Assembly (NCBI RefSeq): GCF_000620085.1
Contig: NZ_JHVJ01000010.1
Span: 229,171 to 293,170 of the forward strand
Direction: 5' to 3'
DNA: 64,000 bases
From: Marinobacterium jannaschii DSM 6295
GTDB taxonomy: Bacteria; Pseudomonadota; Gammaproteobacteria; Pseudomonadales; Balneatricaceae
Positions 53,626-62,901 of this stretch are shown here, piece by piece. The translations under genes were made by a program, and so were the position numbers. A model generated the notes under the pieces. It had not been told where the DNA came from. It saw only the letters and a list, made by a program, of their open reading frames with translations, and made no database searches. Each line of letters begins with the position of its first letter. Positions within the stretch are counted from its first letter, which is position 1.

Positions 53626-54549
53626 CTAGGAGGGTGCTTGGTTATCCAGCGGCTGGCCTGTCACAGTCGTCGACTCATTACTGGTGATAACCTCGGCCAG
53701 GCAGGCCGTGACAATCAAAAGGGCACCGCACCATTCCATCAGTGTCATGCGCTCTTCTGGCAGCAGTAACGAAGCCGAAAGCACCGCAATCAATACCTCC
53801 GACATCATCAGCAGGCTGGCCCGGCCGGGATAGATGAATTTCTGTGCCCAGAATATGGCGAAAAGGGTCGGCAGCAGCATGCCGACCGATACCAGCGTGC
53901 TGACCGGAAGCAGTGGCAGGGATTGCTCCAGCGTGAGTAGCGATCCTGGCTGGGCCATATAGCCGATCAGTATGGCGCCGAGCGCGGTAAAGCTGAACTG
54001 GCACAGGGTGATTCCAGGCAGGGGAACCCGGTCATAACGTTTGATCATGGCGCTGCCGATCGCCCAGAAGATTCCGGAGAGCAGGGCAAGCAGGTCGCCG
54101 ATGTTCAGTTGCACCGAGCCATGACCTGATAGCAATAAGCTCATGCCGGTAAAGCCGCCGATGATGGCTAACCAGCGTAACCAGCCCGCTCGTTCTTTCA
54201 GCCAGAACACCTCGATCAGCGTTGCCCAGGCTGGGGTCAGATAAAACAGCAGCGTCGCCCGCACCACGGAGGAAAACAGCACTCCGGAGGAATAGAGTGC
54301 GATGCCCATGCCGGTAAAGAAACCGATCGCCAGTGCGGTCCTCATATAGCCCCGGTGATCACGCCAGCGCAGTAGCACCAGCATCAGTAAGGGTAGGATG
54401 GCAGGCAGGGCAAGCAGGGCCACGGCGCTGGTGCCGGCCAGGCCCTGTTCCTCCAGATAGCGGAGGGGGATCCAATAGGTTCCCCAAACGGCAGCCGAGA
54501 AAAAGACGACAGCCGATGCGGTTCTGGCACTGGGAGCTGTTAGCAACAT
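53626..54549 (-). CDS. EamA/DMT-superfamily transporter
   Basis: This 307-aa transporter has ten helices in two EamA repeats (AVVFFSAAVWGTYWIPLRYL at the start; IGDLLALLSGIFWAIGSAMIKR for the second). It is divergent from the LysR gene at 54708, a common arrangement in which the regulator controls the exporter. Substrate is unknown. Confidence 0.88.
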   Translation of the reverse strand: MLLTAPSARTASAVVFFSAAVWGTYWIPLRYLEEQGLAGTSAVALLALPAILPLLMLVLLRWRDHRGYMRTALAIGFFTGMGIALYSSGVLFSSVVRATLLFYLTPAWATLIEVFWLKERAGWLRWLAIIGGFTGMSLLLSGHGSVQLNIGDLLALLSGIFWAIGSAMIKRYDRVPLPGITLCQFSFTALGAILIGYMAQPGSLLTLEQSLPLLPVSTLVSVGMLLPTLFAIFWAQKFIYPGRASLLMMSEVLIAVLSASLLLPEERMTLMEWCGALLIVTACLAEVITSNESTTVTGQPLDNQAPS

Positions 54550-54707
54550 TCTTTATCGCCTTAATAGTGGTGGATTTATAAATTATTAATAAACATGCCC
54601 GCAGCTTTTGCTGTTGGGTTAGTCATAAATCCGGATTCTATAGCCCTTAAGGTGGCGGCGGAATTCACTTAATATGGCGTCACTATTTATATTTTCTAAC
54701 TATTTCT

Positions 54708-55640
54708 ATGAGCCAGTCACTGCCGTCACTAAACGCACTCAGAGCCTTCGAAGCCGTAGCCCGGCACCTTAATTACCATGCCGCCGCGGAGGAGCTTCGG
54801 GTGACGCCGGCTGCCGTTAAGCAGCTGGTGGCGCGGCTGGAAGCCTCCATCGGAGCGCCGTTGCTGAAACGTCAGGGCAGGGGATTGATATTGACGGCCA
54901 CCGGTGAGGCGGGGCTCGACGATCTGCGCCTGGCGATGAAGAGCATGAAGTCCTCCGTCACTAAGATGAGGGAGTATCAGGGCTCAAGACAGCTGATCAT
55001 TACGGTCGAGCCCTCTTTTTCCAGTGCCTGGCTGGTACCGAAGCTGGCCCAGTTCAGGGCGCGGCATCCGGATATCAGCGTACTGATCGATTCATCGGCA
55101 CAACTGGTCGAGCTGGAAAAGAGTAATGTCGATATCGCTATCCGCTACGGTGTGCAGGGTGATGGACGCTTGCAGCATTTTCGGCTGTTTGATGATGTGA
55201 TCATTCCGGCCTGCAGTCCCGCTGTTGCGGCTGAAATCGCCAGCGAGGAGGGACTTGCATCCCTGCTGACGACCGCCCTGATCCACTGGGATACCACGCA
55301 ACTTGAGGCAGCAAAAACCAGCCGGCAATGGTTTGTCTGGGAGAACTGGCTGGCGCACTTCAATACGCAAGGTCTCGCATCCAATCAGGGCCTTCATTTC
55401 AGCGAGTACAGTCAGGCGCTGCAGGCCGCGATTGCCGGTCAGGGGGTTATCCTGGTCAGTGAGCCAATCGTCAGTGGCTTGTTCCAGTCCGGGTTGCTGA
55501 CCCGGCCCTTTCAGGAGAGGGCAATGCCGGAGATTGGCTACGATCTGGTGGTGACGGAGGAGGCGCTGCAAAGGTCCGAAGTCCTGGCCTTTGCCGAGTG
55601 GATCCAGGCGGTTGCCAGGGAAGAGGTGCGGGGGCATTAA
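54708..55640 (+). CDS. LysR-family transcriptional regulator (GcvA-like)
   Basis: This 310-aa LysR protein has the GcvA-type N-terminus SLNALRAFEAVARHLNYHAAAEELRVTPAAVKQLVARLE and an effector domain with a WENWLAHF segment. The divergent EamA exporter is its likeliest target. It could also act on the betaine/enolase locus that begins just downstream. Confidence 0.9.
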   Translation: MSQSLPSLNALRAFEAVARHLNYHAAAEELRVTPAAVKQLVARLEASIGAPLLKRQGRGLILTATGEAGLDDLRLAMKSMKSSVTKMREYQGSRQLIITVEPSFSSAWLVPKLAQFRARHPDISVLIDSSAQLVELEKSNVDIAIRYGVQGDGRLQHFRLFDDVIIPACSPAVAAEIASEEGLASLLTTALIHWDTTQLEAAKTSRQWFVWENWLAHFNTQGLASNQGLHFSEYSQALQAAIAGQGVILVSEPIVSGLFQSGLLTRPFQERAMPEIGYDLVVTEEALQRSEVLAFAEWIQAVAREEVRGH

Positions 55641-55771
55641 GGCGACGTTGTTTGCCGGTGTTTTCGTTGCTGGGTGCCCGAGAGTCTCGCAGTCAAGGAA
55701 ACTCCCGGGGGCCTGAATAGCGCATTGCTAAAGGGTACGGCTGACCTGCCCGGCAGCCGTGCCTGCGTGAA

Positions 55772-56542
55772 TCAGGTTCTGGGATAGAGGGTTTCGGTAA
55801 AGCCGTCGACGCCGACGATCTGGCCGGAGACATGGCGGCCGTAGTCGGAGCTGAGGAAGCAGATCATATCGGCGATCTCTTCCGGATCGACATAGCACTG
55901 CATCGAGGTGCCGATGGCATAGAGGCGGCGTACCTCCTGTGGATCGATATCCTCTGCCTCGGCATGGGCCTGGATCACCCGCTCCATACGGTCACCGTTC
56001 ACGTTGCCCGGCACTATGCCGTTGACGCGGATATTGTCGGGCCCCAGCTCCATCGCCATCGACTTGGTAAAGCCGCTGACCGCCCATTTTGCCGCCACAT
56101 AAGGGCTGCGATTAGGAAAACCAAGGATACCGGCAGCGGAGACCAGATTGATAATGACGCCGCTCTGCTGTGCCTTAAATACCGGAACGACGCGGCGGGT
56201 GCAGTAAAACTGAGAATCGATACAGACACTCATACACTGCTGCCACTCCTCATTGCTGACCTCTTCAACCGGTTTGGTCGGTCCGCCGATACCGGCATTG
56301 TTAACCATAATGTCCAGCCCGCCAGGCAGGATCTGGTCGAACATGGCATCCACTGCAGCCGGATCAGACACGTCACAGACAAAGGTGGTGATACCGTCCG
56401 GCAGTGAAGACAGGCCTGATTCATCAAGGTCACAGGTGAAAACAGCCGCACCCAGCTTATGCATCGCAATGGCCGTGGCCCGCCCCATACCGGCACCACC
56501 GGCGGTGATCATTACTCGTTTACCTTCAAGTGAAATTTGCAT
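55772..56542 (-). CDS. Short-chain dehydrogenase/reductase
   Basis: This 256-aa classical SDR has the cofactor loop ITAGGAGMGRATA, a DVSD motif, NNAG, a catalytic Ser in LVSAAG, YVAAK (Tyr and Lys) and DNIRVNGIVPG. It oxidises or reduces a secondary alcohol or ketone with NAD(P). It lies 62 bp downstream of the betaine-type ABC transporter on the same strand and is probably part of that operon, so its substrate may be a breakdown product of the imported compound (inference). Confidence 0.88.
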   Translation of the reverse strand: MQISLEGKRVMITAGGAGMGRATAIAMHKLGAAVFTCDLDESGLSSLPDGITTFVCDVSDPAAVDAMFDQILPGGLDIMVNNAGIGGPTKPVEEVSNEEWQQCMSVCIDSQFYCTRRVVPVFKAQQSGVIINLVSAAGILGFPNRSPYVAAKWAVSGFTKSMAMELGPDNIRVNGIVPGNVNGDRMERVIQAHAEAEDIDPQEVRRLYAIGTSMQCYVDPEEIADMICFLSSDYGRHVSGQIVGVDGFTETLYPRT

Positions 56543-56604
56543 TCTTTATTAGCCTTATTATTAGTTGCCGTTTAAATAAATAGCATTGCTTATGCTGCAT
56601 CCCG

Positions 56605-57657
56605 CTAGCTGCGGATGCTTTCCTCGGATGGCACCCGGGGTACCAGTGCCCTGACCAGGTCCTTCATGCAGAGGGTGCCGACCGGTTCACCCTCGTGCAT
56701 AACCAGATAAACCTTGGTGGTGTCGCCATCGGAATGGCTGATAACATCTTCCAGGGTGTCGTTGTAATCCACATTGCCGGCAGTGCTCGAAGCTGCCTCC
56801 TTCAGAGGCTGCATCACCGAGCGTACCCGCAGTACCCTTGACCGGTTGATATCGCTGACAAAGTCTTCGATATAGGGATCCGACGGGTTGAGCAGGATGT
56901 TCTGGGGTTCACCCTGCTGTATCACCTCACCATCCTTGAGGATCACTAGGTGGTCCGCCAGTTTCAGGGCTTCATCCAGGTCGTGGCTGATAAAGATGAT
57001 GGTCTTGTGCAGCTCTTTCTGCAGTTCCAGCAACAGGTCCTGCATATCGGTGCGGATCAGAGGGTCCAGGGCCGAGAAAGCTTCATCCATCAGCATCACC
57101 GCAGAGTTGGAGGTCAGGGCACGGGCGATACCCACCCGTTGCTGCATACCACCCGACAGCTGGTGGGGGTAGTGATCCTCAAATCCCGCCAGGCCAACCC
57201 GGTCCAGCCACTTGCGGGCTTCGACGTCAGCTTCCTCAGCTTTAAAGCCCCGTACCCGCAGGGCAGTACCGGCGTTCTCCAGCACTGTCTTATGGGGCAG
57301 CAGGGCAAACTTCTGGAATACCATCGACATATCCGCCTGACGCATTTTGCGCAGGTCATCCGCTGACAGGGTCATCACATCGACGCCATCGATCAGGATC
57401 TGGCCATCGGTGGGCTCGATCAGGCGGTTGAAGTGGCGGATCAGGGTCGATTTACCGGAGCCTGACAGGCCCATAATCACCGTAATCTCGCCGTCTTTCA
57501 TATCGATATTGATATCCTTCAGGCCCAGCACATGGCCGTGTTGGTCCAGCAGCGAGGCCTTATCTACCCCGTTCTTAGCATGCTCCAGAACCGATTCCGG
57601 AGCCGGGCCGAAGATCTTGTACAGATTCTTGATAGAGACTTTTACGTTAGCAGTCAT
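56605..57657 (-). CDS. proV: Glycine betaine/proline-type ABC transporter ATP-binding protein
   Basis: The 350-aa ATPase has Walker A (GLSGSGKSTLIRHFNRL), the signature LSGGMQQRVGIARAL and Walker B (VMLMDEAFSALDPL), with MDEAFSALDP as is usual in ProV/OpuAA. After residue 270 there is a regulatory extension (VRSVMQPL ... GEPVGTLCMKDLV) resembling one CBS module. The ATG at 57657 follows GAGGTGA. It is the third gene of the importer operon. The imported betaine is not known from sequence. Confidence 0.9.
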   Translation of the reverse strand: MTANVKVSIKNLYKIFGPAPESVLEHAKNGVDKASLLDQHGHVLGLKDINIDMKDGEITVIMGLSGSGKSTLIRHFNRLIEPTDGQILIDGVDVMTLSADDLRKMRQADMSMVFQKFALLPHKTVLENAGTALRVRGFKAEEADVEARKWLDRVGLAGFEDHYPHQLSGGMQQRVGIARALTSNSAVMLMDEAFSALDPLIRTDMQDLLLELQKELHKTIIFISHDLDEALKLADHLVILKDGEVIQQGEPQNILLNPSDPYIEDFVSDINRSRVLRVRSVMQPLKEAASSTAGNVDYNDTLEDVISHSDGDTTKVYLVMHEGEPVGTLCMKDLVRALVPRVPSEESIRS

Positions 57658-57667
57658 ACTCGTCACC

Positions 57668-58705
57668 TCAGGAGTCTTGAGATACATCGACCCGGGCCAG
57701 GGTCGCTTTGCTGACCCGGTCCAGCAGGATCGCCAGGATTACGATACAGAAGCCGGAAACCAGACCGACACCCAGCTCAAGGTTATTGATACCGCGCAGG
57801 ACCAGAACGCCCAGCCCCGGCGCAGATACCAGGGAGGCGATGACCACCATCGCCAGCGACATCATGATGGTCTGGTTTACCCCGGCCATGATATTGGGCA
57901 GTGCCAGCGGCAGTTCGACACTGAGCAGTTTCTGGCGAGCTGTCATACCGAAGGCGTTGGCCGCCTCAATAATGTCCTGGTCCACCAGGCGGATCCCCAG
58001 GTCGGTCAGGCGGATCACCGGCACGATGGCGTAGAGGATGATAGCGATGCCGTAGAGCTTGGATTCGGTGACGCTGAACAGGAAGATCAACGGGATCAGA
58101 TAGACAAAGGACGGCAGTGTCTGCAACATATCCAGCACCGGGATGACCGCTTTCTGAAGCCGGTCATTCTTGGACATCGCTATACCTATAGGCACCCCGA
58201 AAAGGACACTTAAGCCGGTACAGATAAAGATGATTGCCATCGTCTGGACGGCGTAGTCGTAGTGGTCGATAAAGGCCAGAAACAGCCAGGTAACGGCGAC
58301 CAGTATTGTTGAAGCCCGGGAGCGGGTAATCCAGTACACCGCAACCAGTGTGATACCGATCAACAGCCACCAGGGCATCGCAATAAACAGCCAGATCGAG
58401 CCATCCAGCAGCCAGCTCAGGGGCTGGGTCAGGGGATCCAGTACAAACTGCAGGCTGCTCTTGATACTGAGGAAAAAATTCTCTACTCCGCTGGTCATAT
58501 CCCGGGTGCGGGGAATCGCTTCGCAGGCCGCATGCAGGTTATCCAGTGATGGAAAGGGCAGGGTCAGGGCAGAGGTCTCTTCAGTAGCCGTTGTACCTTT
58601 GCTTTTCGCCAGCAGCTCCGCCATGGTCATCGGGCCGCCTTTATCTCCGGCGCCACACCATTCACGTAACCCCAGCGAATCGAATAATGAATCATAGAAT
58701 GCCAT
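57668..58705 (-). CDS. proW: Glycine betaine/proline-type ABC transporter permease
   Basis: The 345-aa permease has a soluble N-terminal region of about 110 residues and six to seven helices. The EAA loop reads VDQDIIEAANAFGMTARQKLLSVELPLALPNIMAGVNQTIMMSL, as in ProW/OpuAB. It is 10 bp upstream of proV. A long N-terminal tail is typical of ProW. Confidence 0.9.
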   Translation of the reverse strand: MAFYDSLFDSLGLREWCGAGDKGGPMTMAELLAKSKGTTATEETSALTLPFPSLDNLHAACEAIPRTRDMTSGVENFFLSIKSSLQFVLDPLTQPLSWLLDGSIWLFIAMPWWLLIGITLVAVYWITRSRASTILVAVTWLFLAFIDHYDYAVQTMAIIFICTGLSVLFGVPIGIAMSKNDRLQKAVIPVLDMLQTLPSFVYLIPLIFLFSVTESKLYGIAIILYAIVPVIRLTDLGIRLVDQDIIEAANAFGMTARQKLLSVELPLALPNIMAGVNQTIMMSLAMVVIASLVSAPGLGVLVLRGINNLELGVGLVSGFCIVILAILLDRVSKATLARVDVSQDS

Positions 58706-58823
58706 CGTCAGGTTCCTGTTTCTTATTCATAGCCCGATGGTTTACCGGGCTCAGTTTTGTATCGGTGTCGTATAAAAAGATGCTGAGCTTTCAGCAATCT
58801 ATGTCGCCAATACGCGAGGGAAT

Positions 58824-58851
58824 GCTTCGGGAGCGGGTTAGTCCCCGAAGC
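58824..58851 (-). other. Intercistronic hairpin between proX and proW
   Basis: GCTTCGGG (58824-58831) and CCCGAAGC (58844-58851) form an 8-bp perfect stem with a 12-base loop. It starts about 8 bp after the binding-protein stop and lacks a T run. This is the same arrangement as the hairpins between aapJ and aapQ and probably favours binding-protein expression. Confidence 0.6.
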
Positions 58852-58858
58852 CAGCGGA

Positions 58859-59830
58859 TTATTGCCACAGCGCAGAGAGCTTCTTGCGGGCGTCATCGTT
58901 GATCCAGCCAGTCCAGGTATCCTGCTGGGTGGTGATGAAGTGCACTGCGGTCTCTTCGGAAGAGGCTTTATTCGCTTCCTGCCAGGCCAGCAACTGACCC
59001 ATCTCGGCATTGGAGAAGGTGATGTTTTTCATCAGCTCCAGGATTTCCGGTTCCCGTTTAGCCAGATCAGTGGTAACTGCGGTAATAACTGTGGTCGCCG
59101 GAAGCGAAGTCTTTTGAGGGTTAGCACAGTCTTTGGAGGTGATGCAGCTGTGCGCCTTGTCATCGTATTCACCCATATCCACGGCCACCATCTCATACTT
59201 ACCCAGTACCGAGGTTGGTGCCCAATAGGAGCCAAACCATGGCTCTTGAGCGTTATAGGCAGCTGCAATGGACGCCGCCAGGGTTTCTCCGGAACCGTGG
59301 TTGAACACCGCCATCTTGTGCCCCTGGAAATCAAAGGCTTTGATCAGATTGTCATTCTTAATCCGGCTACCCCAGCCGTCCGGGTAGTTATGGAAGCGTC
59401 CACCCACCAGTTCCGGGTTAGCCAGCACGCCTTCCAGAGTTTTAAGTTCAGGGTGTTTGTCAGCCAGGTACTTAGGAATCCACCAGGAATCCTGGCCGCC
59501 ATCAGACAGTACATTGGCTGCTGTAATCACCTTGCCCTGTGCTTCGAGTTCTTTGTAGAGCGGCAGTGAGTTCAGCCACAGCTCAGTGACAATATCCGGT
59601 TTGCCGGTTTCAGCAACAGAGGTCACGGATGGCACGGTGGAGGTTGGCACCACCTGTACAGAGCAACCGTAACCCTGTTCTAGCAGGAACTTGGAGACAG
59701 ACGTTACCACCTGTCCGGACGACCAGTTCATCTCACTGATACTGATTTCGCCGCAGCTTGCCTGTGCGGTGGTGGAGAACAGAGAAGCGCCCGCAAGGAT
59801 ACTGGTAATTGCCAGAACAGTTTTTTTCAT
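58859..59830 (-). CDS. proX: Betaine-type ABC transporter substrate-binding protein (OpuAC/ProX family)
   Basis: The 323-aa precursor has a signal peptide (TVLAITSILAGASLFSTTAQA, cleaved before SCGE) and an OpuAC-type fold. Several conserved tryptophans occur in regions that build the aromatic cage for quaternary amines (EMNWSSGQV, DIVTELWLNSL, GGQDSWWIPKYL, EPWFGSYWAPT). Glycine betaine, proline betaine, choline or carnitine are possible ligands. The neighbouring enolase-superfamily genes favour a betaine or imino acid derivative. Confidence 0.87.
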   Translation of the reverse strand: MKKTVLAITSILAGASLFSTTAQASCGEISISEMNWSSGQVVTSVSKFLLEQGYGCSVQVVPTSTVPSVTSVAETGKPDIVTELWLNSLPLYKELEAQGKVITAANVLSDGGQDSWWIPKYLADKHPELKTLEGVLANPELVGGRFHNYPDGWGSRIKNDNLIKAFDFQGHKMAVFNHGSGETLAASIAAAYNAQEPWFGSYWAPTSVLGKYEMVAVDMGEYDDKAHSCITSKDCANPQKTSLPATTVITAVTTDLAKREPEILELMKNITFSNAEMGQLLAWQEANKASSEETAVHFITTQQDTWTGWINDDARKKLSALWQ

Positions 59831-60258
59831 AGGTGTTGCCCTTCATTGTTATTTTTCAGGTTAAGCGACGGCCTTTGGCATCGGCTTTAGGTTCAGAACT
59901 TTCGATGGCTGTGATCGAAATTCTTATGTTTCCGATACTAGAGCGGGGCAAGGTCGATTGTTAAATTTATAGTTGTTGCAAAGAACTTAAATAAAATTTA
60001 TGAGGGGGTGTGATGCCTGTATTTTTAGTGGCTCAGGCTTACCGATAGAGCAGCGCTTGCGAGGTATAAATTAAATTTTAAAAGTCGTTAACATAATTAA
60101 ATTTCAGTTGTGATTTTCGCTGCTCTAGGATGAGGGAATAGTTAATAGCTACAGGTCTGAAGAGATAACTCAATATGACCCGGCGGATCTGGTCCGTTCT
60201 TGTCCTGAAAAGAATTGAGCAATTTTTGAGATCTGTCTGATTATGGACAGGAGTGCGC
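59831..60258. other. Divergent AT-rich promoter interval of the betaine/enolase locus
   Basis: About 430 bp separate proX from the oppositely transcribed enolase-superfamily gene. Runs of A/T between 59950 and 60140 stand out from the GC-rich surroundings. No strong promoter pair or palindrome is clear, and no coding frame is credible. Confidence 0.5.
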
Positions 60259-61347
60259 GTGAAGATTACCAATGTACAAACCCTGAAGGTTGAGATCCCC
60301 CTGCAGAAACCATTGATTACAGCGATACATCGTACTGAGTCGGTCGGTGTCGTTGTGATCCGGATAGAAACTGATAGCGGCCTGGTCGGTGAAAACTATG
60401 TGTTCGCCCTTAACCGGGATCGCCTGACCGTTTTCGAAGCGATGATCGCCAGCCTGACCCAGTTCCTGATCGGCCAGGATCCGCGCTATGTGGAAAGGAT
60501 CTGGGAGCAGATGTGGACAGATTGTAATCCGGTTGGCCAGAAAGGGGTCTCTATCTCGGCCATCTCGGCAATCGATACCGCGCTCTGGGACCTGATTGGC
60601 AAACAGGCCGCGATGCCACTGTATCAGCTGTTCGGAGCCTGCCGGGACAAGGTAAAGGCCTATGCCAGCAGCGGCCTGTGGCTGTCCGCCACGACCGATG
60701 AGTTGATCGAGGAGGCTCATGGCTTTATCGCCCAGGGATTCCGTTCTATGAAACTGCGCCTGGGTAAGGAAAAGCCGCAAGAGGATATTGCCCGTGCCAG
60801 GGCCCTGCGCCAGGCGATCGGTGATGATATTGAGATCCTGACCGATGCTAACCAGTCACTGACACCGCGCCAGGCGATCGCTCTGGCACGCCAGTTGGAA
60901 GATCTGAATATCGGCTGGCTGGAAGAACCGGTTCCCGCCCATGACCTGGCCGGGCATGCCCGGATACTGGAAGCGATCAATATCCCGCTGGCTAGCGGTG
61001 AAACCGATTACACCCGCTTCGGCATGAAAACTATCCTCGATAGCCGGGCGGTGGATATCCTGATGCCGGACCTGCAGCGCATCGGCGGCCTGAGTGAATT
61101 CAGGAAAACAGCGGCACTGGCATCCGCCTACAACATTCCCATTTCGACCCATATCTTTACCGAGCAGAGCCTGAGTATTGCAGGTTCCGCAGCTAACTGC
61201 ATTTCGGTTGAACATGTCGACTGGTTTGCTCCTTTATATAAAGAAAAGATGCAGGTCGAGAATGGCTATATTTCTATGCCGGAAGCACCGGGTTTAGGGT
61301 TTAGCTTTGACTACGACTTTATCGATCAGAATCTGTTAAAAAAATAA
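60259..61347 (+). CDS. Mandelate racemase-subgroup enolase-superfamily enzyme (KxR variant)
   Basis: Numbered from the GTG at 60259 (362 aa), the landmarks fall one residue later than in mandelate racemase: Lys165-x-Arg167 (MR Lys164/166), metal ligands Asp196, Glu222, Glu248, the Asp271-His298 dyad and Glu318. The enzyme would abstract an alpha-proton from a carboxylate and racemise or dehydrate it. The second catalytic Lys is Arg, which favours a His-based dehydratase. GGAG at 60250-60253 precedes the GTG at 60259; an earlier GTG at 60253 overlaps it. It is the first gene of an operon with a tautomerase and a second enolase-superfamily gene. Confidence 0.87.
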   Translation: MKITNVQTLKVEIPLQKPLITAIHRTESVGVVVIRIETDSGLVGENYVFALNRDRLTVFEAMIASLTQFLIGQDPRYVERIWEQMWTDCNPVGQKGVSISAISAIDTALWDLIGKQAAMPLYQLFGACRDKVKAYASSGLWLSATTDELIEEAHGFIAQGFRSMKLRLGKEKPQEDIARARALRQAIGDDIEILTDANQSLTPRQAIALARQLEDLNIGWLEEPVPAHDLAGHARILEAINIPLASGETDYTRFGMKTILDSRAVDILMPDLQRIGGLSEFRKTAALASAYNIPISTHIFTEQSLSIAGSAANCISVEHVDWFAPLYKEKMQVENGYISMPEAPGLGFSFDYDFIDQNLLKK

Positions 61348-61369
61348 AAACCTTATTGGGAGTTCCATA

Positions 61370-61735
61370 ATGCCGACTATCAGGGTTCAGGGATGTTTCA
61401 ACAGTGAAATTAAAGTTGAAAATATCCTTAATAAAATAACAAGCTACGCATCCGAGGCTTTGGCCATACCCGCGGATTATTGTTGGGCTTTGTTCGAGAA
61501 CCAGCCCCATGGAACCTTTGTCGAGGGGAATCGGATTGTTAGTCCGGCGCAGGGAAATGTCATCATCGCATCTGTGGCTGCACTGGAAGGCAGAACCATG
61601 CAGCAGAAGTCAGCGGTTATGAATGCTGTCTCCCGGGCCATTGTTGAAGGGGCAGGTCTTTCCGCCTCCCAGGTCTTTATTGAGTACCGCGATATTCCCA
61701 AAGGCCAGGCATTCAGCGCCGGTGAAACTCTCTGA
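61370..61735 (+). CDS. Tautomerase-superfamily protein with N-terminal proline
   Basis: The 121-aa protein starts Met-Pro, so removal of Met would expose the catalytic Pro1 of the tautomerase superfamily. The length matches the MIF/CHMI-like members rather than the 62-residue 4-oxalocrotonate tautomerase. The end SQVFIEYRDIPKGQAFSAGE is typical of the fold. It probably interconverts keto and enol forms of a 2-oxo acid released by a neighbouring dehydratase (inference). Confidence 0.8.
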   Translation: MPTIRVQGCFNSEIKVENILNKITSYASEALAIPADYCWALFENQPHGTFVEGNRIVSPAQGNVIIASVAALEGRTMQQKSAVMNAVSRAIVEGAGLSASQVFIEYRDIPKGQAFSAGETL

Positions 61736-61758
61736 ATCCCTCTGTAGGTGGAGCACAA

Positions 61759-62862
61759 ATGAAAATAAATAAAATCAGTGTCTTCAGGAAAGAGCTCAGG
61801 TACAAAAATGGTGTCTTTGCCTGGGGCCGGGGCAATGTTATCGAATCAAGTTCTTCCACTGTTGTTGTGCTGGAGACTGATTCCGGATTGACGGGTGTCG
61901 GTGAGTTCTGCCCCTGCGGAGAGAACTATATGGTCGCTCACGGTGAGGGCACGGAAGCCGCAGCCAGACTGATTGCACCTCGGCTATTAGGCCAGGACCC
62001 GCGTGAGATCGGTAAGATCGAGCGGATTATGGATAATACGATCCTGGGCCACGGCTATGCTAAAGCGCCCTTTGATGCCGCGTGTTGGGATATTTTCGGT
62101 AAGAGTATCGAACAGCCTTTATGGATGTTGCTGGGGGGAAAAATGGTTGAGGGTGCCCCCATGTACCGGTCTGTGCCCCAGTGCGATCTCGAAGATATCG
62201 AAAGCAATGTAGAGGCCCTGAGGCAACAGGGCTATCGCCAGTTCCAGATCAAAGTAGGCAATGACTGGAAGAGCGATATCGAGCGTATCCATGCCGTAAC
62301 TTCCTATCTGCAACCGGGGGAGAAAGCGATAGCCGATGCTAATCAGGGCTGGTATATGGATGAAGCTATTAAGGTCGGCCGCGCCACCAGGGGGCTGGAT
62401 TATATTATCGAGCAACCCTGCCATAGCTATGAGGAGTGCTACCAGGTTCGTGCTGCGTTTGAGCAGCCGATGAAACTGGATGAATGTATCGTCGACCTGC
62501 GCATGGCGGAAAGGGCGGTGCAGGATATGGCCTGCGAATATGTCTGCCTGAAACTCTCAAAACAGGGTGGCTTGTCGAAGGCGAAGAAGATGCGGGATTA
62601 CCTGATCGACCATCGCATCAAGGTTGTTTCTGAAGATACCTGGGGCGGTGAGATTGCAACGTCTGTGGTGGCCCACTTCGCCGCTTCAACCCCCGAGGAG
62701 TTTCTGTTAAATACCACGGATCTCTATTCGTACAATATCGAGAGAACCGGACTGCCTGGCCCTCAGGTTAAGGATGGCAAGCTGTACACTATTGATGGGA
62801 TAGGCCTGGGAGTTGAACCGGATTACGACTCCCTGGGAGAGCCTGTAGCTGTTTATCAATGA
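61759..62862 (+). CDS. Muconate lactonizing subgroup enolase-superfamily enzyme (betaine epimerase/hydroxyproline dehydratase-like)
   Basis: The 367-aa enzyme has paired catalytic lysines, Lys165 (FQIKVG) and Lys265 (CLKLSKQGG), with metal ligands Asp193 (ADANQ), Glu218 (IIEQP) and Asp241 (KLDE). This pattern, including the Gln-x-Lys motif, recalls 4-hydroxyproline betaine 2-epimerase (HpbD) and cis-3-hydroxy-L-proline dehydratase. A divergent betaine-type importer supports an imino-acid or betaine substrate. It is last in the operon, 23 bp after the tautomerase gene. Other members of this subgroup (dipeptide epimerase, N-succinylamino acid racemase) remain possible. Confidence 0.83.
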   Translation: MKINKISVFRKELRYKNGVFAWGRGNVIESSSSTVVVLETDSGLTGVGEFCPCGENYMVAHGEGTEAAARLIAPRLLGQDPREIGKIERIMDNTILGHGYAKAPFDAACWDIFGKSIEQPLWMLLGGKMVEGAPMYRSVPQCDLEDIESNVEALRQQGYRQFQIKVGNDWKSDIERIHAVTSYLQPGEKAIADANQGWYMDEAIKVGRATRGLDYIIEQPCHSYEECYQVRAAFEQPMKLDECIVDLRMAERAVQDMACEYVCLKLSKQGGLSKAKKMRDYLIDHRIKVVSEDTWGGEIATSVVAHFAASTPEEFLLNTTDLYSYNIERTGLPGPQVKDGKLYTIDGIGLGVEPDYDSLGEPVAVYQ

Positions 62863-62901
62863 GTAAACAGGCAAGCTCTGTTTTCGACCTAAAGCTGCCA
62901 T

